46,232 nt of DNA, from positions 1-46,232 of the forward strand of contig CALMKH010000098.1 of assembly GCA_937867025.1 (NCBI GenBank), given 5' to 3'. Positions 30,658 through 40,140 of the stretch are shown in pieces (position 1 is the first letter of the stretch; each line of letters begins with the position of its first letter). The notes beneath the pieces are model-generated. The model was not told the DNA's origin. It did not search any database and was given only the letters and a program-made list of their open reading frames with translations. This stretch comes from an uncultured Bacteroidota bacterium. GTDB taxonomy: Bacteria > Bacteroidota > Bacteroidia > NS11-12g > UBA955. The position numbers and the translations under genes are program-made.

Positions 30658-31028
30658 ACTTTAGCGTCCTCCTTGACGATCTTTGCTGCCGGTGCGATTT
30701 CGCCTTTCTTCTTCCTTTCGTTGAAGATCACGGCGTGTTTGTCCAGCTTGGTGTTTAAAAATCTCAGTATCCTTTCGTCCCTGCGGTAAAGTGTTTCCAG
30801 TGCGGAAATGAACTCGGGACTGGCCTGAAATTCGAAGAAATGATAGAAGCCTGTAGATTTTTTTCTGATGGGGTAGGCTAACTTGGTAAGACCCCAATTG
30901 GTCTCATTTACCATGTTGCCACCATGCTCTGCAACCAACTGTCTGTAGCTCTTTACGGCTTCTTGCATTTGCGCTTCAGACAGTACGGGTGTTAAAATGA
31001 TTGCAGATTCATAATTAACTAAACTCAT
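30654..31028 (-). CDS. rpsF: 30S ribosomal protein S6
   Basis: [50 protein letters not shown]; 4-bp overlap with rpsR. Confidence 0.97.
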   Translation of the reverse strand: MSLVNYESAIILTPVLSEAQMQEAVKSYRQLVAEHGGNMVNETNWGLTKLAYPIRKKSTGFYHFFEFQASPEFISALETLYRRDERILRFLNTKLDKHAVIFNERKKKGEIAPAAKIVKEDAKV

Positions 31029-31061
31029 ACGTATTGTATTACTTATTTATTTTAAGGGCTG

Positions 31062-31093
31062 CAAAGATAAGGAAAGGCATAGATGAAACCAAA
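31062..31093 (-). promoter_or_regulatory. Promoter of rpsF-rpsR-rplI
   Basis: On - strand TTTG (31093-31090), 20 nt, TATCTTTG (31069-31062). Confidence 0.7.
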
Positions 31094-31211
31094 AAATAAT
31101 GGAAAGAAATGAAAATATATAGTTTAGCCTGAAAATCAAAAAGTTACTTATTTTGATGCTATCCATTGGAATTGCACTTATAATGCTGATTTTCAGAATA
31201 ATGCTTTAGTT

Positions 31212-31955
31212 TTAGTGAATATTCCTCAGAAAATCCATCAGTGTTTCGCGGTTCCTCCTCGAAACCTCCACAGAACTCCTGTCTTTCATGATAAGAAAAC
31301 CGCCGTCCCTTTTTTCGAACGATAGTATATGAACGGGATTAATCAGGTGCGAATGGTGTACGCGTAGAAATTTGTATTGGGAAAGCAGCTTGTCGAACTC
31401 CCCGAGATTACGGGTCACGGTGTATTTTTTATTATTTGAGGTGAATATTTCCGTATAGCGTCCCCTGGCCTGCAGCCGTATAATATTCGCAGTGTCCTCG
31501 TACTGGAACGAATTGCCGTCGGGTATGGCGATGCGTTTTATCTCAGATTGTTTCAGGTTTTCGAGCAATACCTTCAGGTTTTCATTGTATCTCTTGTATT
31601 CGATCCTTTCTTTTGCCCGTTGTACTGCCTGCCTGAGTTCGCTGATATCAACGGGTTTTAAGAGATAATCCACCGCACTCATCCGAATGGCCTGCAGGGC
31701 GTATTGGTCGTAAGCGGTCACAAAAATGATCTCAAACCCGACCGGGTGAAGGCGCTTTATTAATTCGAAGCCACTATGGTCGGGAAGGGAGATGTCGAGG
31801 AAAACCAGGTCGGGCTTTTTTTCAAGTATGAGCCGGACGCCATTACCCACATTTTCCGCTTCCCCGGCAATCGATAATTCGCAATACTTGACAACATAAT
31901 GGTGTAAAAGTGCTCTTGCGTTCGGTTCGTCTTCAATGATTACTGCAGTTTTCAT
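31212..31955 (-). CDS. LytTR-family response regulator
   Basis: Receiver (VIIEDEPNARALL, DLVFLDISLPDHSG, VTAYDQYALQAIRMSAVDYLLKPVD) and LytTR domain (FLRVHHSHLINPVHI). Confidence 0.93.
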   Translation of the reverse strand: MKTAVIIEDEPNARALLHHYVVKYCELSIAGEAENVGNGVRLILEKKPDLVFLDISLPDHSGFELIKRLHPVGFEIIFVTAYDQYALQAIRMSAVDYLLKPVDISELRQAVQRAKERIEYKRYNENLKVLLENLKQSEIKRIAIPDGNSFQYEDTANIIRLQARGRYTEIFTSNNKKYTVTRNLGEFDKLLSQYKFLRVHHSHLINPVHILSFEKRDGGFLIMKDRSSVEVSRRNRETLMDFLRNIH

Positions 31956-34936
31956 AGTGTATGAATGGTAGTTTTAAGGACGAGGTCTAACGGAAAACGG
32001 ATAACGAATCGCGTTCCGGTTATACCCGGCCCGCGTTCGGAAAGGTCGGCTGCTTCGAATGTAACGCAGCTTGAATAGAGCTGATTGAGGCTCTCAATAC
32101 GTTTTGCCAGGATCTTCAAGCCTTTAGAGTCGTGTCCGTCAGGCCGGGTTTTATTTTTTCTGGATGCATTGATGCCGATCCCGTTATCGCTGATTTCACA
32201 AACAAGATGCCGGGGTTGAAGGTACATTCCCAGAGTGATGGTATTGTCATTCCTTGACGACATAACACCGTGATTGACGGCATTTTCAAGTATGGGTTGC
32301 AGCAGGAGAGAAGGCAGCACATAGTCTTCGGGAATAATATCGGGATCTATCACCAAATGAAATTCAAGCTTCTGTTCAAACCGCATCTTTTCAAGGGTCA
32401 TGTAATTAGACAACAGGGCGATTTCCTCATCAAGCGCGATGAAATTGTCTTTCGAGTAATCCAGCATCTGCCTTATAAGACGGGCGAAGCTGGCCATATA
32501 AGCGTTGGCTTTCTCTTCTTTGTTGCTTATAAAGTAATTCTGAATGGCACTCAATGCATTAAAAATAAAATGCGGGTTCATTTGAGCTCTCAGGGCCTGC
32601 ATTTCAAGTTCGGCAAACTGCTTGTTGATACGGTTGCTTTCTTCGGAGAGGCGTCTGACCTTATTGATACGATTGGCGATGAGTTTCCATATCGCAAGCC
32701 CGCATATCAGTATGGCGCAGGCAATAAGCAGGGGATGCTGATACCATGGTGCCTGAATTTCAAACTCAAGATGCTTGACGGGACTTTCTTCGCCACTGAT
32801 GGTATTGATAGCTTTAATTTCAAAGCGGTGTTTCCCGGGTTTAAGTTCTGACAGGTCCACCCTGTTGCTTGCCGTTCGTATCCAGTGAGCGCCGGAGCTC
32901 GCCAGCCGGTATTCAAATTCTATGTTTTGGGCGCTGTTGAAGGCAACCTGAGAATACTCGATGCCGATATTATTGTTATCATGACTGAACACTTCATATG
33001 CATCCCCTGTAAATTTCCTGCCATTGACAAACATGGCGGTAATTTCAAGTCCGGGTACTTCCCTGTAGATTGCTGAATTGAATTTGAAACTGTATATTCC
33101 GTCAAGGGAGGCTACAAAAACTGTATCACCGTTTACAAACATGGCATTTACGTTATCGTTCGGGATGCAAAATGATTCCGTGATCCTGTTGATCCTGCAA
33201 TTCTGCGTGTCGCCGTAAACAATCCGGTTAATGCCTTTATTGGTACCGATCCAGGCAATATCTTCCTTACCGATAAAAATGGTCTTGATATAATAGGAAG
33301 TCAGAAAACAATTTGTATTCCTTTGATCGTGCAGGCGGACGACTTTGGAACCATCAATAATGAACAAGCCGAACTGGGCGGTTCCGACCCATATTCGCCC
33401 TTTCGAATCACATTTGATGTCGGTTATCCTGGCCCTGTCAAGAGGAAGCCCGGTAAGGAATGGAATAATGGCGGTTTTTCCATCAGGCCGGTAATGAAGA
33501 CCGTTAACGGTACCGAGAAAAACACCCTTTTTCCTTACCTGGCAGACAGCAGTTGTTCTGATGTTCCATAAAGGTTCTGTTATCCGTCCGTCCTGAATGG
33601 AAAAAAAACTGGCCCCATTTGCGCTGCCGATCAATATGCGGCCGTCTTCACATAGTTCCATATCCTTGATCGTGTTGATTACCATGGAACTGGGGTCTAA
33701 AAACCTGTGATATATCCTGGTGTCTGGTTGAAATCGGGCCAGTTTATTGTCACAACCAATATACAGGTTGTCCTTGTAATATATAATGGATGTAATCCGC
33801 GATTGTCTTGTTATCTCATCGGGAATGGCAATATTCTGATTCTTTTTGCCGCTATATACCTGTATGGATTTGTCTTCAAAGCCGGCAATGACCCTGCGTT
33901 TTTCTGAATCCCAGACAAGTGATGTCGCACCTTTTTTCCGGCTTATTATTTTTGAACTGTTCAAAGGATACACATACAATCCGTTGTCATGTGTGCAGAG
34001 CCACTTATTACCCCGGTTGTCGATACATGCTGTTGATACCCGGCCTGTTATTAACGGTACATTCTCCACCTTGAAATCATTCAAAACTGTATCAAACATG
34101 AATATAGTGCCGTTTTCAAAAACGAACATCATCTGGTTACCCGGACTGCTGTACGGGCCCAGGCACTCTTCAAAGGCATACGCTTTTATCTCCTTCAGCG
34201 AATCGGCTTCCACCCGGAAGGAAATAATGCTTTTCCTTAACGCGTCATAATAATAGCCTGTCTGAACGTTGTTAAGCTGTATCTGATCAAAATTACTGGA
34301 AATGGACCAGGATCTCCTGATAATTTTTTTTCCACTCGACAAGGAATAGAACAGGTTGGTATTTATCAGGTAGTCGCTTTTTCCGTCATTGAACAGGTTT
34401 AAAGTGTATCCTTTGATGTAGAAGGCGGAAGCCATCCCGGGGATATTATACCTGTGGATTTTATTGCGGTATTCAAGCACGGTGAACTGATTGTTGTACA
34501 CCACGTAAAAAACAATACGCTTCTTGTTGCGGTTAATCGCAAAACGGAACATCTCAGGATTCCCGAAGTAAGTTGACAAGAATGAATCATTGGCAGCCGT
34601 ATAAAGTTTGTTTTTGAAAAAATAGCAGGGGGCCTGTTTAAAGCCCAGTATCCAAAGCCTGTTGTGTTCATCTTCAAAAACGGCAAAAATATCATTGTCC
34701 GGCAAACCGTCCTTGACTGTAAAGGTCTTGAATTCCGAGCCGTTATATCGCACAAGGCCGTTATCCGTGCCGAACCACATGAAACCCGAAGCGTCCTGAA
34801 CAGCACAGTACACCTTGTTGCTGGGCAATCCCTCCCTGGTGGTAAAATGAAGGTAATGGGTCTGTGAAAAGGCCGGGGAACCATAAAAAAACAAATGGGT
34901 CAGCACGGCTAACACGATGGTTTTGATACGGATCAT
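31952..34936 (-). CDS. Two-component propeller sensor histidine kinase (LytS-type kinase domain)
   Basis: N-terminal propeller repeats (GLPSNKVYCAVQDASGFMWFGTDNGLVRYNG), Y_Y_Y-like domain, TM, QMNPHFIFNALSAIQNYF kinase box. Start set at MIRIKTIVLAVLTHLFFYG (34936). Confidence 0.92.
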   Translation of the reverse strand: MIRIKTIVLAVLTHLFFYGSPAFSQTHYLHFTTREGLPSNKVYCAVQDASGFMWFGTDNGLVRYNGSEFKTFTVKDGLPDNDIFAVFEDEHNRLWILGFKQAPCYFFKNKLYTAANDSFLSTYFGNPEMFRFAINRNKKRIVFYVVYNNQFTVLEYRNKIHRYNIPGMASAFYIKGYTLNLFNDGKSDYLINTNLFYSLSSGKKIIRRSWSISSNFDQIQLNNVQTGYYYDALRKSIISFRVEADSLKEIKAYAFEECLGPYSSPGNQMMFVFENGTIFMFDTVLNDFKVENVPLITGRVSTACIDNRGNKWLCTHDNGLYVYPLNSSKIISRKKGATSLVWDSEKRRVIAGFEDKSIQVYSGKKNQNIAIPDEITRQSRITSIIYYKDNLYIGCDNKLARFQPDTRIYHRFLDPSSMVINTIKDMELCEDGRILIGSANGASFFSIQDGRITEPLWNIRTTAVCQVRKKGVFLGTVNGLHYRPDGKTAIIPFLTGLPLDRARITDIKCDSKGRIWVGTAQFGLFIIDGSKVVRLHDQRNTNCFLTSYYIKTIFIGKEDIAWIGTNKGINRIVYGDTQNCRINRITESFCIPNDNVNAMFVNGDTVFVASLDGIYSFKFNSAIYREVPGLEITAMFVNGRKFTGDAYEVFSHDNNNIGIEYSQVAFNSAQNIEFEYRLASSGAHWIRTASNRVDLSELKPGKHRFEIKAINTISGEESPVKHLEFEIQAPWYQHPLLIACAILICGLAIWKLIANRINKVRRLSEESNRINKQFAELEMQALRAQMNPHFIFNALSAIQNYFISNKEEKANAYMASFARLIRQMLDYSKDNFIALDEEIALLSNYMTLEKMRFEQKLEFHLVIDPDIIPEDYVLPSLLLQPILENAVNHGVMSSRNDNTITLGMYLQPRHLVCEISDNGIGINASRKNKTRPDGHDSKGLKILAKRIESLNQLYSSCVTFEAADLSERGPGITGTRFVIRFPLDLVLKTTIHTL

Positions 34937-35081
34937 CTTACAAACATATTGATTTTTGACCTTAAAGTTCTTCCGGGTATTACAAAAATCACACCGCCGG
35001 TTACAAAACCAGGTGAATTGTAACATTCTGAATGACAGTCATAAGAATTGCCAAAGATTTGTACCCAAAGAATTAATATTT

Positions 35082-35837
35082 ATGAACATCAAATCTATAG
35101 TTTTTTCACTGGCCGTACTTATGTCAATACCGGTATCTGGTCAGAATTCAGTTAATGGGCAGGTTAAGAAGATGCATATTGACGTGTACCGGAATGCAGT
35201 AAAGGCTCAGGACTTCCCGACAGCCATCACGGCACTGAATTATTTACTGGCAATTGAACCGGGTAAAGGCCATTATAAAGATAGCCTTGCCTACGCATAC
35301 TATTGGTCATCAAACTACGCTCAGGCCATATATTGGTCAGATGAAGTGCTGAAGTCGGAGCCGGGTAATACAGCTATGCTGGAGATCAAGGCATTTTGCC
35401 TGAAAAAAACGAATAATATGATAAAAGCTATAGCCATTTACGAGGATCTGCTTAAAAAGGAGTTCAATTTCAGCTATGCCTTCAATCTTTGTGAACTTCA
35501 GTATTCTGTCAAAAGGTTATACGAATGCATGGCGACTATTGAAACAATCCATGCACATGCCATTCCGGACAGTCTTACATTTAACTACCTTGGGGCATCC
35601 CAGCAGATTGCACAAACACCGGTGAAAGCCGCTGTTTATAACTATGAAGGGCTGGCGCTATATGAATTAGGGGACAAGCAGGCTGCCAGCGCGGCATTCG
35701 GGAAGTCTCTCGAGGTGGATTCAACTTTTACGCATGCCAAAGCCAATTTTCTAGCCGTAAGCAATGAACTGCAGAATGAGGTTACCGGCGTGACAAACCA
35801 GAATGCATCCAAAAGCGAGATCAAAAGGGAAGACTGA
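35082..35837 (+). CDS. Secreted TPR-repeat protein
   Basis: Signal peptide MNIKSIVFSLAVLMSIPVSGQ; TPR-like helices. Start moved to ATG 35082. Confidence 0.75.
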   Translation: MNIKSIVFSLAVLMSIPVSGQNSVNGQVKKMHIDVYRNAVKAQDFPTAITALNYLLAIEPGKGHYKDSLAYAYYWSSNYAQAIYWSDEVLKSEPGNTAMLEIKAFCLKKTNNMIKAIAIYEDLLKKEFNFSYAFNLCELQYSVKRLYECMATIETIHAHAIPDSLTFNYLGASQQIAQTPVKAAVYNYEGLALYELGDKQAASAAFGKSLEVDSTFTHAKANFLAVSNELQNEVTGVTNQNASKSEIKRED

Positions 35838-35890
35838 CATAGGTCCGGAGCCGGTGCATATCAATACTTAAAAACCAATTTAAAATTTCT

Positions 35891-38470
35891 ATGAAATTAA
35901 AACTAAAATCAAAATCTGAACGTCCACCGCGCTGGTCGGATGTACAAAGCCGGTTTATGCGTTTGTCAAAACGCTGCGGCATGTTTGTTCTTTTGTCTAT
36001 GGCTTCGGCAGCCTATGCGCAGTTTAACCCTGACCGCATGTATCCGATCTCCAATTCGGCAGGAACGCTCACGCCAAATGCTTTCCTGATGACTAACCCC
36101 AATTATCCCGGTTCGACGTCCAGCCAAACGGAGCTTGATATCGGGCTCGGTTTCAATTACAGGGATTACCGGGCCATTATATGGGGCGGTAACCTTGGGG
36201 TCAATCAGGATGTCAGCGGTTCTTTCGGGGCCTATCTGGGAAAATGGAGCACCAAGGGCGCCTGGCAAATGCCGTATAATATGGGCATTGTTCCACCTGG
36301 TGGCCAGGTATTGGTAAATCCGGGAATCAGGTACCTTGTAGACTACCACAGGTGGGGCAACTACGATGCGCTTTTTGGTCTCAGGGAGAGGGCAACGGAT
36401 GTAGGCCTGTATTATGAAGGTCAGACACCTCCTGCAAATCCGACGGGCGATATTAAGGATGCCGTCATATCATGGGCATATGAATACAATGTGCCTCAAA
36501 ATGCGGAGAGCAGACTGGTTTTCCAATCCATCAGGGGAATTGACCAAAATGCATGGGTTCCTAATACAAACGGACCATACCCTGTACAGCACGAACATGC
36601 CACCATTCTCCATACGGGAAATTTCGGGTTGGGCATCAGTGCTCCTGCAGCGCATTTTCACATGAAACCTGATGATGAAAATCCTAATGCCGACCATCTT
36701 CAAATTGATGATGCCGCGGGAAATACGCAGGTCATTATAAAAAATAATGGAAATGTCGGGATTAATGTATCTAATCCCACCGACAGGTTCGAGGTAAATG
36801 GCAATTCAGGCTTAACCGGGGACCTCGCTGTGACAGGCAATTCAACCTTAACAGGAGATATGTCCGTTACCGGGAAGAGCATACTCTCTTCTCCTGCTTC
36901 GGTTGCCGCGAATTACAGGGTGTTCAATGTGCGTGATAAGTCGGCCGCGGATATTTTAGTTGCGGAAGATAACGGAAGCATCTATCTCGATAAATTAAAA
37001 ACAGGTGTTGATCAGATGCTTTACCTGGATGGGAACGGAAAAGTGTTTGGCAATAATGTAGTGTCACCGACCAACATGAATACATATTTTATCGGTGGAA
37101 ATACCGCCGGAACATTCGGCGATCGTATTTTCGGGTTTAATGACAATGCCAATATTTCCGTAAAAACCAATGGGGCGGAAGCGTTCAGGGTTCATGGAAG
37201 GTGGGTTCAGGGTACACAAACCTGGTATAAGACAGGTTTTACGCAATTCCATCATAATGTCTGGGTTGGGGGAGCGCCATCAACCAATCAATGGTTTGCA
37301 AACAATTTATTAAGTTTGAAACCCGGATTGTTTGAAACAACCAGCGGAGGCTTTTTCCCTCAGTCTACCCTTCTGGTAGGGTATGACGTAAACGATAATG
37401 AAAGATACAGGTTAGAGCGGAACGGGGCTTTTTCATTGGGAATGGACTATTACAATGTAGGGGGGAATGACTGTTATCCGGGAATACATTTTGACCCTCA
37501 ATATGAGTTTCTGGCAGTGGATCAGAATAAGCATATGACTTTAGGGTATGAGGATGGGATCGGGTACAACAAAAGGTTTTCCATTAACAGTGTAAGTGAT
37601 TATGGTATCATTATCAATAATACACTCCCCGATGTCAAAAATCATATAACAGTCTGGGACGGTTCCAGCCAGTCAAGAATTACCGGAAACGGCTCCTTGT
37701 TAAGCGGTAAACTGGATTTGTGGGGAAATTTGGAGATTCTGGGTAATGTAGATTGCCATTTGATCCCGGCGGCCACAGCGACCTATGACTTAGGTTCATC
37801 GTCCTACAGATGGAGGACCGCCTATACAACCAATGCCTTGAATACCTCGGACAGAAGGTTAAAGGAGAATATTGAATATATCAGGGAAAATGGTCTTCAG
37901 ACGATCATGAAATTAAAGCCTGTCAACTTCACATGGAAAGACCGCCAGGTAGATGAGCTGACACATTATGGGTTCATCGCACAGGAACTCAAGGAAATAT
38001 TCCCGAATTCTATTGTCATGGGGGATGAAGATACCGGCACCCTGGGAGTCCTTTACTCTGAAATCATTCCTATCCTTACCAAAGGGATACAGGAGCAACA
38101 GGAGATGATCGATACGCTCAAGCGCCAGATAAACTTACTGGTTAGTGCCAACAAACAGAAGGAAACCATCCAGGGCAATAAACAGCATGAGGTGCTCAAC
38201 CAAAGGCCACTGCTTTTCCAGAATACCCCGAATCCTTTTTCCGGCATAACATTTATCGACTATTTCCTGCCGCCGAATGCCAGCAATGCATTCATAAGGG
38301 TGGTGGATAACAATGGTAAACTGATCAAAGCCTTCCCGCTGAATGCCATAGGATATGGCCAGGTGGAGCTCGATTGCCGGAACATCGCTGCCGGAACATA
38401 TCATTACACTCTTATGGTGAACTCGGAAACCGTTGATACCAAGACCATGATTGTTGCTGACGCCAGATAA
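35891..38470 (+). CDS. Peptidase S74 (intramolecular chaperone) stalk protein with T9SS type A sorting domain
   Basis: DLGSSSYRWRTAYTTNALNTSDRRLKENI...HYGFIAQELKEIFPN...YSEIIPILTKGIQEQQ (S74 hallmark) followed by LFQNTPNPFSGITFIDYFLPPN...TYHYTLMVN (T9SS CTD). Confidence 0.88.
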   Translation: MKLKLKSKSERPPRWSDVQSRFMRLSKRCGMFVLLSMASAAYAQFNPDRMYPISNSAGTLTPNAFLMTNPNYPGSTSSQTELDIGLGFNYRDYRAIIWGGNLGVNQDVSGSFGAYLGKWSTKGAWQMPYNMGIVPPGGQVLVNPGIRYLVDYHRWGNYDALFGLRERATDVGLYYEGQTPPANPTGDIKDAVISWAYEYNVPQNAESRLVFQSIRGIDQNAWVPNTNGPYPVQHEHATILHTGNFGLGISAPAAHFHMKPDDENPNADHLQIDDAAGNTQVIIKNNGNVGINVSNPTDRFEVNGNSGLTGDLAVTGNSTLTGDMSVTGKSILSSPASVAANYRVFNVRDKSAADILVAEDNGSIYLDKLKTGVDQMLYLDGNGKVFGNNVVSPTNMNTYFIGGNTAGTFGDRIFGFNDNANISVKTNGAEAFRVHGRWVQGTQTWYKTGFTQFHHNVWVGGAPSTNQWFANNLLSLKPGLFETTSGGFFPQSTLLVGYDVNDNERYRLERNGAFSLGMDYYNVGGNDCYPGIHFDPQYEFLAVDQNKHMTLGYEDGIGYNKRFSINSVSDYGIIINNTLPDVKNHITVWDGSSQSRITGNGSLLSGKLDLWGNLEILGNVDCHLIPAATATYDLGSSSYRWRTAYTTNALNTSDRRLKENIEYIRENGLQTIMKLKPVNFTWKDRQVDELTHYGFIAQELKEIFPNSIVMGDEDTGTLGVLYSEIIPILTKGIQEQQEMIDTLKRQINLLVSANKQKETIQGNKQHEVLNQRPLLFQNTPNPFSGITFIDYFLPPNASNAFIRVVDNNGKLIKAFPLNAIGYGQVELDCRNIAAGTYHYTLMVNSETVDTKTMIVADAR
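36800..36880 (+). repeat. 36-nt (12-aa) tandem repeat within the S74 stalk protein
   Basis: GNSGLTGDLAVT / GNSTLTGDMSVT / GKS...; exact 36-nt period at 36800, 36836, 36872. Confidence 0.8.
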
Positions 38471-38492
38471 TCACTGAAAACACTTAAAAATG

Positions 38493-38521
38493 AAAATCCC
38501 CGCCTGAAAGCGGGGATTTTT
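38493..38521. terminator. Bidirectional intrinsic terminator
   Basis: AAAATCCCCGC-CTGAAA-GCGGGGATTTTT between convergent genes. Confidence 0.88.
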
Positions 38522-38560
38522 GTGTTATAGCTATTACTGATAACTATTAACCAATAACAA

Positions 38561-38977
38561 TTAACAAAACTTATTATACGCGTCCTTCAGCTGCTCGCTT
38601 ACCTGCTCGGCTGAATGTCCCTCGATATTCATCCTTTCAAGGAAATGCACAAGCTTGCCGTCCCTGAATAGGGCGACAGATGGTGAAGACGGCGGATAGG
38701 GAAGGGTGTATTCCCTGGCTTTAGCGACTGCTTCCAAGTCCTGACCGGCAAAAACCGTGTATAAATGATCCGGTTTTTTGTCATTCGCCAGGGAACGGAT
38801 AATGCCCGGACGGGCTGATCCGGCCGCGCAACCGCAAACCGAGTTGAAAACCACCAGGCTGACACCCGATGATTTGGGCACTGTATTCTCTACTTCTTCA
38901 GGGGTTTTTAATTCTGTAAAACCGACATTCGTCAATTCGGCCCTCATGGGCGTGACCAACATTTCTGGATAAGGCAT
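38561..38977 (-). CDS. BrxA/BrxB family bacilliredoxin
   Basis: CGC active-site motif in VFNSVCGCAAGSARPGI; 138 aa. Confidence 0.88.
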   Translation of the reverse strand: MPYPEMLVTPMRAELTNVGFTELKTPEEVENTVPKSSGVSLVVFNSVCGCAAGSARPGIIRSLANDKKPDHLYTVFAGQDLEAVAKAREYTLPYPPSSPSVALFRDGKLVHFLERMNIEGHSAEQVSEQLKDAYNKFC

Positions 38978-39128
38978 ATTTATATTCTTGAATTTTGCGC
39001 AAAATTACATCTTTCCCGCGACAAATCGTATCGGAACTTTTTATAAGGATATTAGTTGCAACCCGCTATCTTTGCGTAAAGCCAGTTAATCGTTTGTTGG
39101 AACGAATATTGCAGGATTTACATAACGC

Positions 39129-40076
39129 ATGCAACGCAAACAGTTTTTAAAAATATTGGCAGGAACAACAGGCATGATCACATTAGGTTCATTCAGCAAA
39201 ATAACCGGGATGATGGATGAAGAGGATGAAAAACTCCCGGTATTGTTCGTCGGGCACGGATCGCCCATGAACGGCATAGAAGACAACGATTTCAGCCGTC
39301 GCTGGGCCCAGCTGGGCAAGACTATCACCAAACCTAAGGCAGTGCTGTGCATCTCTGCGCACTGGCTGACCAGAGGTACGCATATCACGGCTATGCAGTC
39401 ACCCCGCACCATACACGATTTCGGTGGTTTCCCCAAAGAACTGTTCGCCGTGCAATATCCCGCCCCCGGAAACCCCGCCCTGGCAGCGGAAACCGCTAAA
39501 ATGATCAAAAAAACCTCTGTCGGACTTGATCATGAATGGGGACTCGATCACGGAACCTGGTCCATCGTTAAAAACATGTATCCCGATGCGGATATCCCCG
39601 TGCTGCAGTTGAGCATAGATTATGGTCAGCCTATGCAGTATCACTACGAATTGGCCAAAGAGCTTGCGAATCTGCGTAAAAAGGGCGTTCTTATCATAGG
39701 CAGCGGCAATATGGTGCATAATCTCGGCATGGTAGCCTGGGATAAGATGAATGAGCCCGGTTACGGCTTTGATTGGGCTATTGAAATGAATGCCAGCTTT
39801 AAGAAACATATCACTGACAGGAACCACCAGGCGCTGATCGATTATACAAAAATGGGCCAGGCGGCGTTGCTGGCCATTCCCACTCCGGATCATTACATCC
39901 CGCTGCTATATACCCTTGCCTTGCAGGAGGACAAGGATCATGTAAGTTTCTTCAATGATACGGCCATGGCAGGGTCCCTGACCATGACTTCGGTGCTGAT
40001 AGGGGATGCCCTTCCTCTTGTGCCTGTAGAGACCAAACCGGCCCAGGCGGATTCCACCTCCAGGGATACTGCATAA
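39129..40076 (+). CDS. 4,5-DOPA extradiol dioxygenase-like protein (YgiD family)
   Basis: PVLFVGHGSPMNGIEDNDFSRRW, ISAHWLTRGTHIT, GSGNMVHNLG, TPDHYIPLLYTL conserved His-containing motifs; N-terminal signal-like extension. Confidence 0.88.
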   Translation: MQRKQFLKILAGTTGMITLGSFSKITGMMDEEDEKLPVLFVGHGSPMNGIEDNDFSRRWAQLGKTITKPKAVLCISAHWLTRGTHITAMQSPRTIHDFGGFPKELFAVQYPAPGNPALAAETAKMIKKTSVGLDHEWGLDHGTWSIVKNMYPDADIPVLQLSIDYGQPMQYHYELAKELANLRKKGVLIIGSGNMVHNLGMVAWDKMNEPGYGFDWAIEMNASFKKHITDRNHQALIDYTKMGQAALLAIPTPDHYIPLLYTLALQEDKDHVSFFNDTAMAGSLTMTSVLIGDALPLVPVETKPAQADSTSRDTA

Positions 40077-40140
40077 TTTTTTATCCGGAATCATTTACCT
40101 CCCCGCGGTCAGAACGTATTAAGCGAAAACTTATACCATT

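Noticed and set aside
38521-38575. AT-rich TAACTATTAACCAATAACAATTAAC stretch as a possible short tandem repeat or CRISPR-like unit
   Set aside because: Too short and irregular; no repeat-spacer pattern.
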